Shown piece by piece: positions 1 to 9,530 of a stretch of DNA of 64,000 nucleotides (its first letter is position 1; each line of letters begins with the position of its first letter). The notes under the pieces are model-generated. The model was not told the origin of the DNA. It did no database searches and worked only from the letters and a program-made list of their open reading frames with translations. Source of the stretch: Clostridiales bacterium (GTDB lineage Bacteria; Bacillota; Clostridia; Oscillospirales; UBA644); contig JAEEJO010000050.1 in the NCBI GenBank assembly GCA_016281915.1, forward strand, positions 1-64,000, given 5' to 3'. Position numbers and translations under genes: made by a program.

Positions 1-1266
1 GCCCTGATTTACGGTATAAGACGCAGTTGTGTCTCTGTTCGGGACAATAGCAACGTCGGAACCGACGATAATGCCGCTTCCATCCTTATAAGTCATATTA
101 AACTGCTTGAATATCGCGGCATAGTAGGTCACGGTGGAGTTGCTGCCGTTAAGATCAGCAGCTCTTTCAATAGCATCGGCACGAACCTGAGCTATTGTGA
201 GCAAGGGAGTAGCGACAGTGTAGTTTTGTTCGGTAGTCCAGCCCTTGAAGACCTGACCGTTTGGAACTGTTCCGGCACCCGGATCCCAGATGATTTGGTC
301 AACTTCTTCAGCGGTATCGCTTTCTTTGATGATCATTGACTCGATCTCGCTGTCGCCGTTTTTGAACGTAACGGTAAGACGGGGAACGGTGCTTTCAACA
401 ACAACGTATACGGAGAAATGAGATGCTTTGAACGTAACGCTGCCGTTTTCGGGTCTTATATCTTCCGCGACGAGCTCTCTTCCGTTTTCGCCCTCATGAT
501 AAACGTTTACAAAAGGAACGGATTCAAAGCTTTCATCGTAGATGGTTACTTCTACCTTTTTACCCTCTTCGGGCTGCCATAAGGTGTTGTTGCCGTCATA
601 GATAGTAATATCATAGCTGGCAAGGTCAGCACCGGCAGGATCAGATGATCTGATACCGAATAAATTCTTTAAGCCCTTGATGAAGTTCTTCTCGACGGAT
701 GCCGCATCGATATGCTTTTCGGCCGTTACGGAACCGTCAACGGGCAGTTCGCCTTTCAGCGTTACGTTGCTGTAAGACGAATAAAGGGTAATATTATCCG
801 TAACAACAGCGTCCGCTTCAGCACCTTCCGCAGGTTCATCCGAAGAGACATCTTCGTTTGCGGAGGTATCGCCGGTCGAGTCATCTGCTGCGGGCAAATC
901 CGTGTTTTCGGAGGAAGCAGGAACTTCTGAATTATCCGAAGATTCCGAAGCAGTGTTTTCTTCGGAAGATACAGCGTCTGAGCTTTCAGTTGCTTCAGCC
1001 ACTTCTTCGGCAGCAGCGTCCGTAGCTTTATCGGAGCCTTCCGACTGCTCGGCAGCGCCGACGTCTTCATCAGACGGCGTGTAATCGCCTGAGTCGGGTA
1101 TTTCTTCCGAACCGGTTTCCTCCTCTCTAGGAGTTACGAAATCGATGATACCGGGGTCTTCGGTATCGATTGTCTCTGCGATGATATCCAGAGGCATCAG
1201 GCTGACGATCATCACAACGGAGATGAAAAACGCCAGCATTCTGGTGATTCCCGATGTTTGTTTCAT
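1..1266 (-). CDS. Large secreted/surface protein, N-terminal part (continues beyond the window)
   Basis: Open frame from ATG at 1266 to the window edge: MKQTSGITRMLAFFISVVMIVSLMPLDIIAETIDTEDPG..., signal-peptide-like start, Glu/Ser/Ala-rich low-complexity stretch, then beta-rich domain including TVTFKNGDSEIES...GQVFKGWT (InlB/Listeria-Bacteroides repeat-like). Not in the ORF track because it has no stop in the window. Confidence 0.75.
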   Translation of the reverse strand, partial: MKQTSGITRMLAFFISVVMIVSLMPLDIIAETIDTEDPGIIDFVTPREEETGSEEIPDSGDYTPSDEDVGAAEQSEGSDKATDAAAEEVAEATESSDAVSSEENTASESSDNSEVPASSENTDLPAADDSTGDTSANEDVSSDEPAEGAEADAVVTDNITLYSSYSNVTLKGELPVDGSVTAEKHIDAASVEKNFIKGLKNLFGIRSSDPAGADLASYDITIYDGNNTLWQPEEGKKVEVTIYDESFESVPFVNVYHEGENGRELVAEDIRPENGSVTFKASHFSVYVVVESTVPRLTVTFKNGDSEIESMIIKESDTAEEVDQIIWDPGAGTVPNGQVFKGWTTEQNYTVATPLLTIAQVRADAIERAADLNGSNSTVTYYAAIFKQFNMTYKDGSGIIVGSDVAIVPNRDTTASYTVNQG

Positions 1267-1345
1267 AGTGTGAACCTCTTTTTATTAATGAAATATTAAT
1301 AATAAACAATCTGAAGTATGATATACTGACAGATATACATTATAG

Positions 1346-1374
1346 ATTATAACATATAAAGTTCAAATTGTCAA
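1346..1374 (-). promoter_or_regulatory. Perfect consensus sigma-A promoter upstream of the surface protein gene
   Basis: Minus strand TTGACA-17 nt-TATAAT (TGTCAA 1369-1374, ATTATA 1346-1351 on +). Confidence 0.8.
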
Positions 1375-1499
1375 GCTTTCCAGTTTAAATAAAGGCAAAA
1401 AAACAGAACTATTTTTATTTGAGTTTTTATACTTAAAACGCGAATCTTATGCGTATAATCGGCAGCAATATTCAAAAATACCTCAAACGGACAAAATAA

Positions 1500-1523
1500 A
1501 GCCCATACGGGCATTTCCGTATG
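1500..1523 (-). terminator. Intrinsic terminator of the uronate operon
   Basis: CATACGG-GCATTT-CCGTATG inverted repeat, extended by AGC/GCT; followed on minus strand by TTTATTTTG. Confidence 0.6.
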
Positions 1524-1594
1524 AGCTGAAAAGGTCACAAAGTCATTAAATTGTCAAAAAAGTTGCCGAATAACAGTTGCAAAAACAGGCGAAA

Positions 1595-2659
1595 TCATTT
1601 AGTATATTCCGCATACCACCGTGCAAAACGCCTGAGCCCTTCTTCAATGCCGATGCGCGGACGGAAGCCGTAGTCTTTTTCGAGAGCTTCAGAGTCGGCA
1701 TACGTTACGGGGACATCGCCGGGCTGCATACCGACGAGCTGTCTGTGTCCCTCAAAATCGTAGTCCGCAGGAAGGACGCCGGCGGCAACGAGCTCATTCT
1801 GAAGGACTGAAACGAAATCAAGAAGGTTTTCCGGCTGGCCGCCACCGATGTTATAAACCGCATACGGAGGAAGAGGAAGCCCGTCCTCGCCGTTCTGCTT
1901 TTCGGGAGCGCCCTGCAGCACGCGGTATATGCCCTCGACGATATCGTCAATATATGTGAAATCGCGCTTGCAGCTGCCGTAGTTGAAAATCTTTATCGTT
2001 CCGCCCTCCGTAAGGGTTTTTGCTGCGGAAAAATAGAACATATCGGGTCGTCCGGCAGGTCCGTAAACGGTAAAGAAGCGAAGACCGGTAGACGGGATAT
2101 TATAAAGCTTTGAATATGCGTGCGCAAGAAGCTCGTTGCTCTTTTTTGTTGCGGCATAGAGGCTGACGGGATTATCGACCTTGTCGTCCGTGCTGAACGG
2201 AACTTTTTTGTTTCCGCCGTATACTGAAGAGCTTGACGCATATACAAGGTGCTCGACAGGAAAGCGGCGGCACGCCTCGAGAATATTGTAAAAGCCTATA
2301 ATATTGCTTTCGATATAGACGTCAGGATGATCGATTGAATATCTCACGCCTGCCTGAGCTGCGAGATTGACGACGGCATATGGTCTGTATTTCTCAAAAA
2401 TCCCGTCAACGAGCGCTTTATCGGCAATATTGCCCTCTATGAAAACGTGTTTGGCTCCACTGCTTTTTGCCTTTTTTTCAATAAGCGAAAGGCGGTAGCG
2501 TTTGAGCGCGGGATCGTAATAGTCATTCATATTGTCGAGCGAAATAACAGTGCCGGAAGGCATTTCGTCCAGAAGACGAAGAACGAGATTTGCCCCGATA
2601 AAACCGGGAGAGCCTGTGACAAGAACGGTTTTTTCGCTGAGATCTAAACGTTTTTTCAT
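1595..2659 (-). CDS. NAD-dependent epimerase/dehydratase, UDP-glucuronate 4-epimerase-like
   Basis: 354 aa; TGSPGFIG Rossmann motif, SLDNMNDYYDPALKRYRL (UDP-GlcA 4-epimerase/CapI-LpsL style), YAATKKSNE catalytic YxxxK. Confidence 0.85.
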   Translation of the reverse strand: MKKRLDLSEKTVLVTGSPGFIGANLVLRLLDEMPSGTVISLDNMNDYYDPALKRYRLSLIEKKAKSSGAKHVFIEGNIADKALVDGIFEKYRPYAVVNLAAQAGVRYSIDHPDVYIESNIIGFYNILEACRRFPVEHLVYASSSSVYGGNKKVPFSTDDKVDNPVSLYAATKKSNELLAHAYSKLYNIPSTGLRFFTVYGPAGRPDMFYFSAAKTLTEGGTIKIFNYGSCKRDFTYIDDIVEGIYRVLQGAPEKQNGEDGLPLPPYAVYNIGGGQPENLLDFVSVLQNELVAAGVLPADYDFEGHRQLVGMQPGDVPVTYADSEALEKDYGFRPRIGIEEGLRRFARWYAEYTK

Positions 2660-3393
2660 TTTGTTATCCCCTTATAGTATTTGCAGACCGCCTGATAGCT
2701 TTCAAGGTTGCCTATATCGTATCTGTTGCCAGGCATTTCCATGCTGTGGACCGCGGTATGCTTGCACATCCATGAAACAAGGCTGCCCGGAGCGTCCGTT
2801 CCGCAGCCGTCCGCAATTGCATCACGGATCTTTGCGGCGTCTTCGCGTTTATAGTAATAAAACGGGGGCGTGCACCAGTGAGATCTGGGATTTTCGGGTT
2901 TTTCTTCGAGGCAGAGGAGAAGATCGTTGCTGTCTGCCTCTGCAATACCGCATTTTCTGAGCTTTTTCTCATCTTTTTCATAATATCTCATCGTGCAGGA
3001 CGTGTTTTTTGCTTTTGCATAGTTCAAAAACGACGTAAGAGAGAAATCAAGGACGTTATCGCCTGCGATAACGAGTATGTCATCGTCGATCCCGAGCTTT
3101 TCGACAGCGAAAAGCATATCGCAGACTGCGCCGAGACGCGTTTCGTTTGAAGAGGTTCCGTCGTCTAAAACAGTGATGGGGAGACGGTGAGAAGACGCCC
3201 AGTCGTTAAAATGGCCGACGAATCTGTGATTGGATATAACGATATATCCGTCAACTTCACCGGAAGACGAAATATCGTCAAGAAGCCAGTCAAGTATGGT
3301 TTTTTCGCCAACTTTCAGGAGAGGCTTGGGGAAGTTTTCGGTAAGAGGGTAAAGACGGGTGGCGTAACCCGCGGCAAGGATAAGACATTTCAT
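2656..3393 (-). CDS. Sugar-phosphate nucleotidyltransferase
   Basis: MKCLILAAGYATRLYPLTENFPKPLLKVGEKTILD: NTP_transferase signature; overlaps the 1595-2659 CDS by 4 nt. Confidence 0.9.
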   Translation of the reverse strand: MKCLILAAGYATRLYPLTENFPKPLLKVGEKTILDWLLDDISSSGEVDGYIVISNHRFVGHFNDWASSHRLPITVLDDGTSSNETRLGAVCDMLFAVEKLGIDDDILVIAGDNVLDFSLTSFLNYAKAKNTSCTMRYYEKDEKKLRKCGIAEADSNDLLLCLEEKPENPRSHWCTPPFYYYKREDAAKIRDAIADGCGTDAPGSLVSWMCKHTAVHSMEMPGNRYDIGNLESYQAVCKYYKGITK

Positions 3394-3403
3394 TTTTTCG
3401 TCC

Positions 3404-4579
3404 TCATTTCTGATTTTCGATACCGTCTGCGCTTTCGCAGATATGGAAGCTGTATTTTCCTTTCATTTCGGGGAAGCACGAAAGATATTCGCGATCTACA
3501 TGTTCGGAAATGCTATCGGCTTTTGAAGGGTCTATAAGCGCCATGCAGCAGCCCTTGAAGCCCGCGCCGCTGAAACGGCCGCCGTATATACCGTCGGTAC
3601 CGCGCATGATTTCATAAAGCTTTATCTGCTCGGGAGCACCGGACTCCCAGTTATTTATGCTGCTGAGTCCAGATTCAAAGGAAAGACGGCCGTATTCTTC
3701 GATATCTCCCCTTCTCCATGCCTCCGCGCCTGCCTCTACACGGCGAAATTCCGTAAACCAGTGTTCGCAGCGTTTTGCCCACGGAACCGGCAGTTTGCTT
3801 TTATATTTCTCGAACACTTCGAAATCAACGTCTCTTGCGTTTGTCTGACCGAATTTGCCGTAGTCAAGACCTGCAAACGCTTTGAGGGCATATACTCCCG
3901 CGCGAAGTTCGTCAACGCGCATATTGTATTTTGAACCTGCAAGACTGTGTTCAAGGCCGCTGAAAAAGATCGCGATCTTATACGGTTTCATGGACGGATT
4001 GGCAGGAATAAGCTCATAAGAGTTGTCTTTGCAGTCAAGGTAGAGAAGGTGGTCTTTTTTGCTAAGGACCTCGCAGCTCTGGTCGAGCGTTCCCACGTTT
4101 ACGCCTACATAGTTTTTTTCTCCGTCAAACGCAATATCGATAAGCTGCTGCGACGTAAGGGTGATGCGGTTCACCCTGCAAAGAGCATCGAGAAACGCGA
4201 GAATGACCGCCGCGGAAGATGAAAGACCGCCTATCGGGAGACTGCCCTCGATAACTCCGCAAATGCCGTAAGACAGCTGATGTTTTTTGCTGAGCGCCCA
4301 CGTCGCGCCTCGCAGATAGTCCGCCCAGTCGCCTGTTTTTTCTCCGACGTCTTTTATGTGCCACTGAGCGCGTTTAGGAAACTGCAGGCTCTGCATTTCA
4401 ATAACTCCGTTCTGCTTCGGACGGAACGCTATATGTATGCCTTTATCGATCGCAAAACCTGTTATTTTGCCGAGATTGTGGTCGCTGTGCGCGCCGATCG
4501 GACAGATTCTGTAGGGTGAAAAAGTTACTCCGTCGGCGTCTTTGCCGTATATTTCAAAAAATCTTTCTTCACAATTCAT
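3404..4579 (-). CDS. GHMP kinase, galactokinase/galacturonokinase-like
   Basis: 391 aa; SPYRICPIGAHSDHNLG and GGLSSSAAVILA motifs, C-terminal GGRFSGAGFKGCC. Confidence 0.8.
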   Translation of the reverse strand: MNCEERFFEIYGKDADGVTFSPYRICPIGAHSDHNLGKITGFAIDKGIHIAFRPKQNGVIEMQSLQFPKRAQWHIKDVGEKTGDWADYLRGATWALSKKHQLSYGICGVIEGSLPIGGLSSSAAVILAFLDALCRVNRITLTSQQLIDIAFDGEKNYVGVNVGTLDQSCEVLSKKDHLLYLDCKDNSYELIPANPSMKPYKIAIFFSGLEHSLAGSKYNMRVDELRAGVYALKAFAGLDYGKFGQTNARDVDFEVFEKYKSKLPVPWAKRCEHWFTEFRRVEAGAEAWRRGDIEEYGRLSFESGLSSINNWESGAPEQIKLYEIMRGTDGIYGGRFSGAGFKGCCMALIDPSKADSISEHVDREYLSCFPEMKGKYSFHICESADGIENQK

Positions 4580-4606
4580 AAAAGTATTCTCCCTGGTCTG
4601 GATTTA

Positions 4607-6100
4607 TCAGTCTCTGTAAAAGAGATCTCGCGTGTATACTCTTTCCCGAACGTCGTCAAGAACGGGATCGTAGCGGTTTGCGATTATGCATCCGCACATC
4701 TTTTTGAATTTCTTCAGATTGTTAACGACAACAGAGCCGAAAAACGTTGTGCCGTCTTCGAGCGTAGGTTCATAGATAACAACCGTTGCACCCTTTGCCT
4801 TTATGCGTTTCATAACGCCCTGTATCGACGACTGACGGAAATTATCGCTGCTGCTTTTCATGGTAAGACGGTAAACTCCTACGACAATGTCCTTCTGCAT
4901 GTTTTCGCGCGCTTTTGAGTAGGACTCGTTATTGCCGTAAGTGCCTGCGATCTGCATAACTCTGTCGGAAATGAAATCTTTTCTTGTTCTGTTGCTTTCA
5001 ACTATCGCCTGAATCAGGTTTTCGGGAACGTCGCGGTAATTGGCAAGGAGCTGTTTTGTGTCTTTGGGCAGGCAATATCCTCCGTAGCCGAAAGACGGGT
5101 TGTTGTAGTAGTCCCCTACGCGAGGATCGAGGCATACGCCCTTTATGATCGGCGCAGTCTCCAGATGTTTGATCTCAGCATAAGTGTCAAGCTCGTTGAA
5201 ATATGAAACACGAAGTGCAAGATAAGTGTTTACGAAAAGCTTTGTAGCCTCCGCTTCCGTTGTCCCCATAAAGAGGATCGGAACGGATGTTTTCAGAGCG
5301 CAGTTGCAAAGAAGAGATGCAAATTCCTCTGCGGCAGCGGCATTGAGCCCGTCTGTGCCGACGATTATCCTGCTTGGATAAAGATTATCGTAAAGCGCTT
5401 TTGACTCCCTTAAAAACTCCGGGCTGAATATGATATTGTTCATACCTGTTTTTTCGCGGATACGCTCGGTATATCCTACCGGAACGGTTGATTTGATAAC
5501 GATGACGGGACGGGTCTTTCTTTTTTCGGTCGCCTTTTTAATGAGCTCGAGCACTTTTTCGACCGCTGAACAGTCGAAAAAATTCTCTTTCGGGTCGTAA
5601 TTGGTGGGTGCGGCTATAACGATATAGTCCGCCTCTGAATAGGCGGCCTCGCCGTTTGTTGTTGCGCGAAGAGAAAGCCCTCTTTCGTTGTGTTCCGCCA
5701 TATATCTTTCTATATATTCGTCTCTGATGGGGCTTTGCCAGGCGTTTATCTTATCGACCTTTTCGGAAAGGATATCGACCGCGGTCACGTCGTTATGCTG
5801 TGAAAAAAGAACAGCAAGAGAGAGTCCGACGTAACCAGTGCCGGCTATGGCGATCTTCTTTCTTCCGACAACGCTCTTTTTTGCCTCATCATCGGCAGTG
5901 ACCTCTGAAATGCTGAAATCAAGGACGGAAGAGAGTGAAAGCAATTGATCGACAGACGGGACGTAATCGCCGTTTTCAAGCCGGGAAAGAACGGAACGGT
6001 TGATATTGGCTTTTTCCGACAGTTCCGTCTGCGACATTTTCATAGTTTTTCTTCTGTTCAGAACGGTCCGTGACAGAAGATCGGTAGAAAGGTGCCTCAT
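4607..6100 (-). CDS. UDP-glucose/nucleotide-sugar 6-dehydrogenase with N-terminal XRE-type HTH domain
   Basis: N-term [44 protein letters not shown] (XRE HTH); then [50 protein letters not shown] (catalytic Cys). Start at 6100 preferred over 6136 because of a GGAG ribosome-binding site. Confidence 0.88.
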   Translation of the reverse strand: MRHLSTDLLSRTVLNRRKTMKMSQTELSEKANINRSVLSRLENGDYVPSVDQLLSLSSVLDFSISEVTADDEAKKSVVGRKKIAIAGTGYVGLSLAVLFSQHNDVTAVDILSEKVDKINAWQSPIRDEYIERYMAEHNERGLSLRATTNGEAAYSEADYIVIAAPTNYDPKENFFDCSAVEKVLELIKKATEKRKTRPVIVIKSTVPVGYTERIREKTGMNNIIFSPEFLRESKALYDNLYPSRIIVGTDGLNAAAAEEFASLLCNCALKTSVPILFMGTTEAEATKLFVNTYLALRVSYFNELDTYAEIKHLETAPIIKGVCLDPRVGDYYNNPSFGYGGYCLPKDTKQLLANYRDVPENLIQAIVESNRTRKDFISDRVMQIAGTYGNNESYSKARENMQKDIVVGVYRLTMKSSSDNFRQSSIQGVMKRIKAKGATVVIYEPTLEDGTTFFGSVVVNNLKKFKKMCGCIIANRYDPVLDDVRERVYTRDLFYRD

Positions 6101-6117
6101 ATTTATACTCCGAATCA

Positions 6118-6294
6118 ATGTTGTTATCGGCAACATTTTTTTATTTTGCAGACAATATTATAGCAGACCGTCTGAAGAAAATCAACACTTATGTTGTCAA
6201 CAAAATATGAAATTTTCATTCTAATGTCTAAAAACTCGATAAATGTTACCGGCAGCAACAAATAAAAGCAAATATGTGTTGCCGAAAGCAACAT
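6118..6294. promoter_or_regulatory. Cluster of TGTTG...CAACA inverted repeats around the HTH-dehydrogenase promoter
   Basis: ATGTTG-N7-CAACAT (6118-6136); CAACA-CTTA-TGTTG/TGTTGTCAACA (6183-6202); TGTT-N9-AACA (6245-6261); TGTTGC-CGAAA-GCAACA (6278-6294). Confidence 0.6.
6157..6185 (-). promoter_or_regulatory. Sigma-A-type promoter for the HTH-dehydrogenase operon
   Basis: Minus strand TTGATT-17 nt-TATAAT. Confidence 0.6.
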
Positions 6295-6450
6295 TCCGCC
6301 ACTATTCGAGCGAATCTGCACCATAACGGTTGACCGAAAATGGCAGTTTATTCTGTCATTTTTTCGTTTTAGCATGCAAAACACTTGTAATTATCACAAA
6401 AATGTGCTATACTTAAAATTAAGTAAATTTATGAAAGGAACGATAGGTAA

Positions 6451-7320
6451 ATGAAGGCTGTTAAAATAATCATCACGGTTTTACTGGCGATTATCCTGAC
6501 CGTCGTGCTGTTTTCTTCATGTGTTGCCGAGGGTGTCAGACGTCAGATTTCCGAAGAGGGCATAAACGATATTTCGGAAAGACTCGATATATACGGATCT
6601 CTATCGGAAAATCTGAAAAAAGAAGGAAAAACGCTTGAAAAATGGCTCGAAGAACAGTCTGACAACGATCTTCTCACACGAATCAATTATTCAGAAGAGG
6701 GTCTTCGCGCCGTTTCCGCACTCGGTGCGATCCACGTCGCCGTTAAAGATAAAATAGGCGATTACGTCAGTGATTTTTACAACGGCAACGGCGAGGGAAA
6801 GATAACAAAGGAAGAGATACTTGACCTTGCAAACAGCGTGACAGACGATCTTGAAACATATCTTGACTATAAAGTTGAACCTTCGGATATTCAGGACCTT
6901 GAAGAATATCTTGACACGTGGGATCTTTCGAAATTTGAGCTTAAAAACATCATGGATTCCGTGCCTGCGCTGAAACTCGCGGCAAAAATACTCTCGTCGA
7001 ACATCCTGCTTTATATTGCGATAGCAGTTGCCGCAGTTATCGCCCTTCTGATAATTCTTGTAAACAGAAACGGTTCCGCGCTTGTCGCCGCAGGCGTTTC
7101 TTCAACGGTTGCGGGATGTTTGCTTCTGCTCATAAAATGCGGTGAAATCTTCGCTACAGCATTTACGTCCGCAGCATGGACAGGCGTTGTAAGAGTAATT
7201 CTGGATACGCTGAACATATTCTTCTCGTATATGCTCTGGGGAGGGATCATATTCGTATCTGCAGGAATCATTCTGATCATAGTCGGCGCCGTAATGAAAA
7301 AGAAGGCAGACGCACGATAA
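6451..7320 (+). CDS. Membrane protein of unknown function
   Basis: 289 aa with N-terminal signal/TM segment and several C-terminal TM helices; start region preceded by TTGTAA-17-TATACT and AAAGGAACG. Confidence 0.8.
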   Translation: MKAVKIIITVLLAIILTVVLFSSCVAEGVRRQISEEGINDISERLDIYGSLSENLKKEGKTLEKWLEEQSDNDLLTRINYSEEGLRAVSALGAIHVAVKDKIGDYVSDFYNGNGEGKITKEEILDLANSVTDDLETYLDYKVEPSDIQDLEEYLDTWDLSKFELKNIMDSVPALKLAAKILSSNILLYIAIAVAAVIALLIILVNRNGSALVAAGVSSTVAGCLLLLIKCGEIFATAFTSAAWTGVVRVILDTLNIFFSYMLWGGIIFVSAGIILIIVGAVMKKKADAR

Positions 7321-7479
7321 GCAGATAAAACGAAGTTATTAAGTTATTATATTTATGTCACATAGAGGTTTCACGTTGTTATCATAGCATTTATAATAAT
7401 ATATTTTTAACACCATTTACATCTCAAATGATATACACAGCAAGTATATAAATAACAATTAAATAAAGGAGATCACAAT

Positions 7480-7938
7480 ATGTCAACAGCAACACTTAGT
7501 CTGATACTGTTATCGGTTATGCTTCTGATAATTATGGTTGCAACGATCATAATCATCGCTGTGCTCATTTCAAAAAACAAGAGCACTTCCGTTCCACCCT
7601 CGGCAACCGTTCCTCAGATGCTTCACTGCACGTCATGCGGTGAAATGATCCCGGCGGGAACACAATACTGCCCGAAATGCGGTGCGCTGAACGAAAACGC
7701 GTCAAGATATGCAAACGTCCAGCAGGACAGCCCTTCGGCGGGATTTGCGGTTCTGTCTTTCTTCTTCCCGCTTATCGGTCTTATTCTCTATCTTGTCTTT
7801 AAAGATCAGACTCCGCTTAAGGCAAAATCATGCGGTATGGGTGCTCTGACAGGATTTATAACAAGCGTTATTTTCACGATACTGTTTGTTATTATTTATG
7901 TCGTTTTTATCTTCGGCATGCTGTCTATGTACGCCTGA
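7480..7938 (+). CDS. Zinc-ribbon-containing membrane protein
   Basis: N-term TM, CTSCGEMIPAGTQYCPKCGA zinc ribbon, two C-terminal TM segments; AAAGGAG RBS. Confidence 0.85.
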   Translation: MSTATLSLILLSVMLLIIMVATIIIIAVLISKNKSTSVPPSATVPQMLHCTSCGEMIPAGTQYCPKCGALNENASRYANVQQDSPSAGFAVLSFFFPLIGLILYLVFKDQTPLKAKSCGMGALTGFITSVIFTILFVIIYVVFIFGMLSMYA

Positions 7939-7977
7939 TTCAAAATGTCATTAATTCCGTTAAAAGATATAACAATA

Positions 7978-8004
7978 AAAACTCCCGTTCAAAGCGGGAG
8001 TTTT
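7978..8004. terminator. Intrinsic (bidirectional) terminator
   Basis: AAACTCCCG-TTCAAAG-CGGGAGTTT with flanking A/T tracts. Confidence 0.75.
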
Positions 8005-8030
8005 TGCTATTTTATTATATTATATATCTT

Positions 8031-9500
8031 TCAATGTTTTATATCGCGGAAAAGAGTGACGGTCTTTTCGAAAACACTGTCCCCTTCGCATCGTATCGGG
8101 CCTGACTGACCGCTGCCGTCCGGATCGGTCTTCATGCCGTCAAAAAGAGGAAGCGAGTATTCTGAAAACGTTTTTTCGAGTTCAGATGCAAGTGAATCCC
8201 GTATTGTTTCATAAGCGGGAGATGAAAACAGGTTTTCTTCTTCGTCATGATCTGTTTGAAGATCGTAAAGTTGGTGCGTTCCGTTTACTCCGTTGTGAAC
8301 ATACTTATAGCGGCGCGTTCTTATCATTCTTACAGGACCGTATTCATCCATTATGCAGATGCTTCGGCCAGTTTCTCCGCGTCCATGAGTAAGTTCGGCA
8401 AGAAAAGATTCACCCGGTATAAGCTCTTCCTTCTCATGCTGCGGCATGCCCAGAAAGTCTCTCAGTGTAGGCAGAACATCGCAATGGCTTATAAGGTTAT
8501 CAACGGTTGCCCCGGAACGTATATATCGCGGTCCCCATACGATAAACGGCACTTTGACTGATGAATCATACATATTCTGAGGGTATGTTCCGTTGCCTTT
8601 GCCCCAGACGCCGTGCTGACCGAGATTCATACCGTTATCTCCGGAGAAAACAACGATAGTGTTATCTTCAAGACCGTTGCGTCGAAGCGCTTCCATCACC
8701 TTTCCCACGCCTTCGTCCATCGCCGTTATTGCAGCGTAGTATCCCTTAAGAAGATACTTCCTTTTCTCTTCAGTATCGCCCACTTCGGACATCGCTATCT
8801 GATCGGGATGAAGCTTGTGAAACGGATGACATTTAAACTGACAGTCGTTATAAAGCTCAAGGATATCCTTGCGGTGCTGCTCATGACCCCAGGGCATGTG
8901 AGGCGCAGTATAATGCAGGTGCAGCGAAAACGGTTCGCGAGGATGTTCATCTATAAAACTCACCGCACGCCGCGTGAAATAGTCAGTAACGTATTCGTTA
9001 AGATATCCTGTCCTGCCGTTTTCACAAACGTCCGGATGCATATATTCGCAGCCGCCGCCGAGAAGAACAGTCCACTCGTCAAAACCGCTGCGTTTTTTCA
9101 TGCTGTCACCCATATGCCATTTGCCGACAAGCCCCATGCGATATCCCGTTTTTTCGAGAACGTCGAAGCAGGTCGGTATACCGGCAAGAAAATCGACCGC
9201 CTGAGTATCGGAAGAATATCTGGCGCGAAGGCTTTCGGGAAGAGAATCTCTTGAAACGTTGCCGCCGCAAAGCCAGTCATGAACTCCGTGCGCTGAAGGC
9301 ATCCTTCCGGTTACAAGGCTGCATCTTGCAGGCGAACAGACGGGAGACGCACAGAAAAAATTTCTGAAATATACGCCCTCATATGAAAGTCGGTCCAGAT
9401 TGGGTGTGATTATTTCGGGAGTTTCGCGTCCGAGAGCCCATGCCCCCTGATCGTCCGAAAGAATAAATACGATATTCGGTCTTTTCATAGTATTTCCCAT
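8031..9500 (-). CDS. Type I (formylglycine) sulfatase
   Basis: RPNIVFILSDDQG start, ASPVCSPARCSLVTGRMPSAHG containing C-S-P-A-R, and GDNGMNLGQHG. Confidence 0.9.
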   Translation of the reverse strand: MGNTMKRPNIVFILSDDQGAWALGRETPEIITPNLDRLSYEGVYFRNFFCASPVCSPARCSLVTGRMPSAHGVHDWLCGGNVSRDSLPESLRARYSSDTQAVDFLAGIPTCFDVLEKTGYRMGLVGKWHMGDSMKKRSGFDEWTVLLGGGCEYMHPDVCENGRTGYLNEYVTDYFTRRAVSFIDEHPREPFSLHLHYTAPHMPWGHEQHRKDILELYNDCQFKCHPFHKLHPDQIAMSEVGDTEEKRKYLLKGYYAAITAMDEGVGKVMEALRRNGLEDNTIVVFSGDNGMNLGQHGVWGKGNGTYPQNMYDSSVKVPFIVWGPRYIRSGATVDNLISHCDVLPTLRDFLGMPQHEKEELIPGESFLAELTHGRGETGRSICIMDEYGPVRMIRTRRYKYVHNGVNGTHQLYDLQTDHDEEENLFSSPAYETIRDSLASELEKTFSEYSLPLFDGMKTDPDGSGQSGPIRCEGDSVFEKTVTLFRDIKH

Positions 9501-9530
9501 TTTCAGTTAGTTACGCGCCCTGCATGCAGA

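Noticed and set aside
712-1084. Several 60-100 aa ORFs opposite the surface protein gene, and similar shadow ORFs opposite most large genes
   Set aside because: They lie antisense to convincing CDSs, lack RBS and recognisable motifs, and are expected from codon structure.
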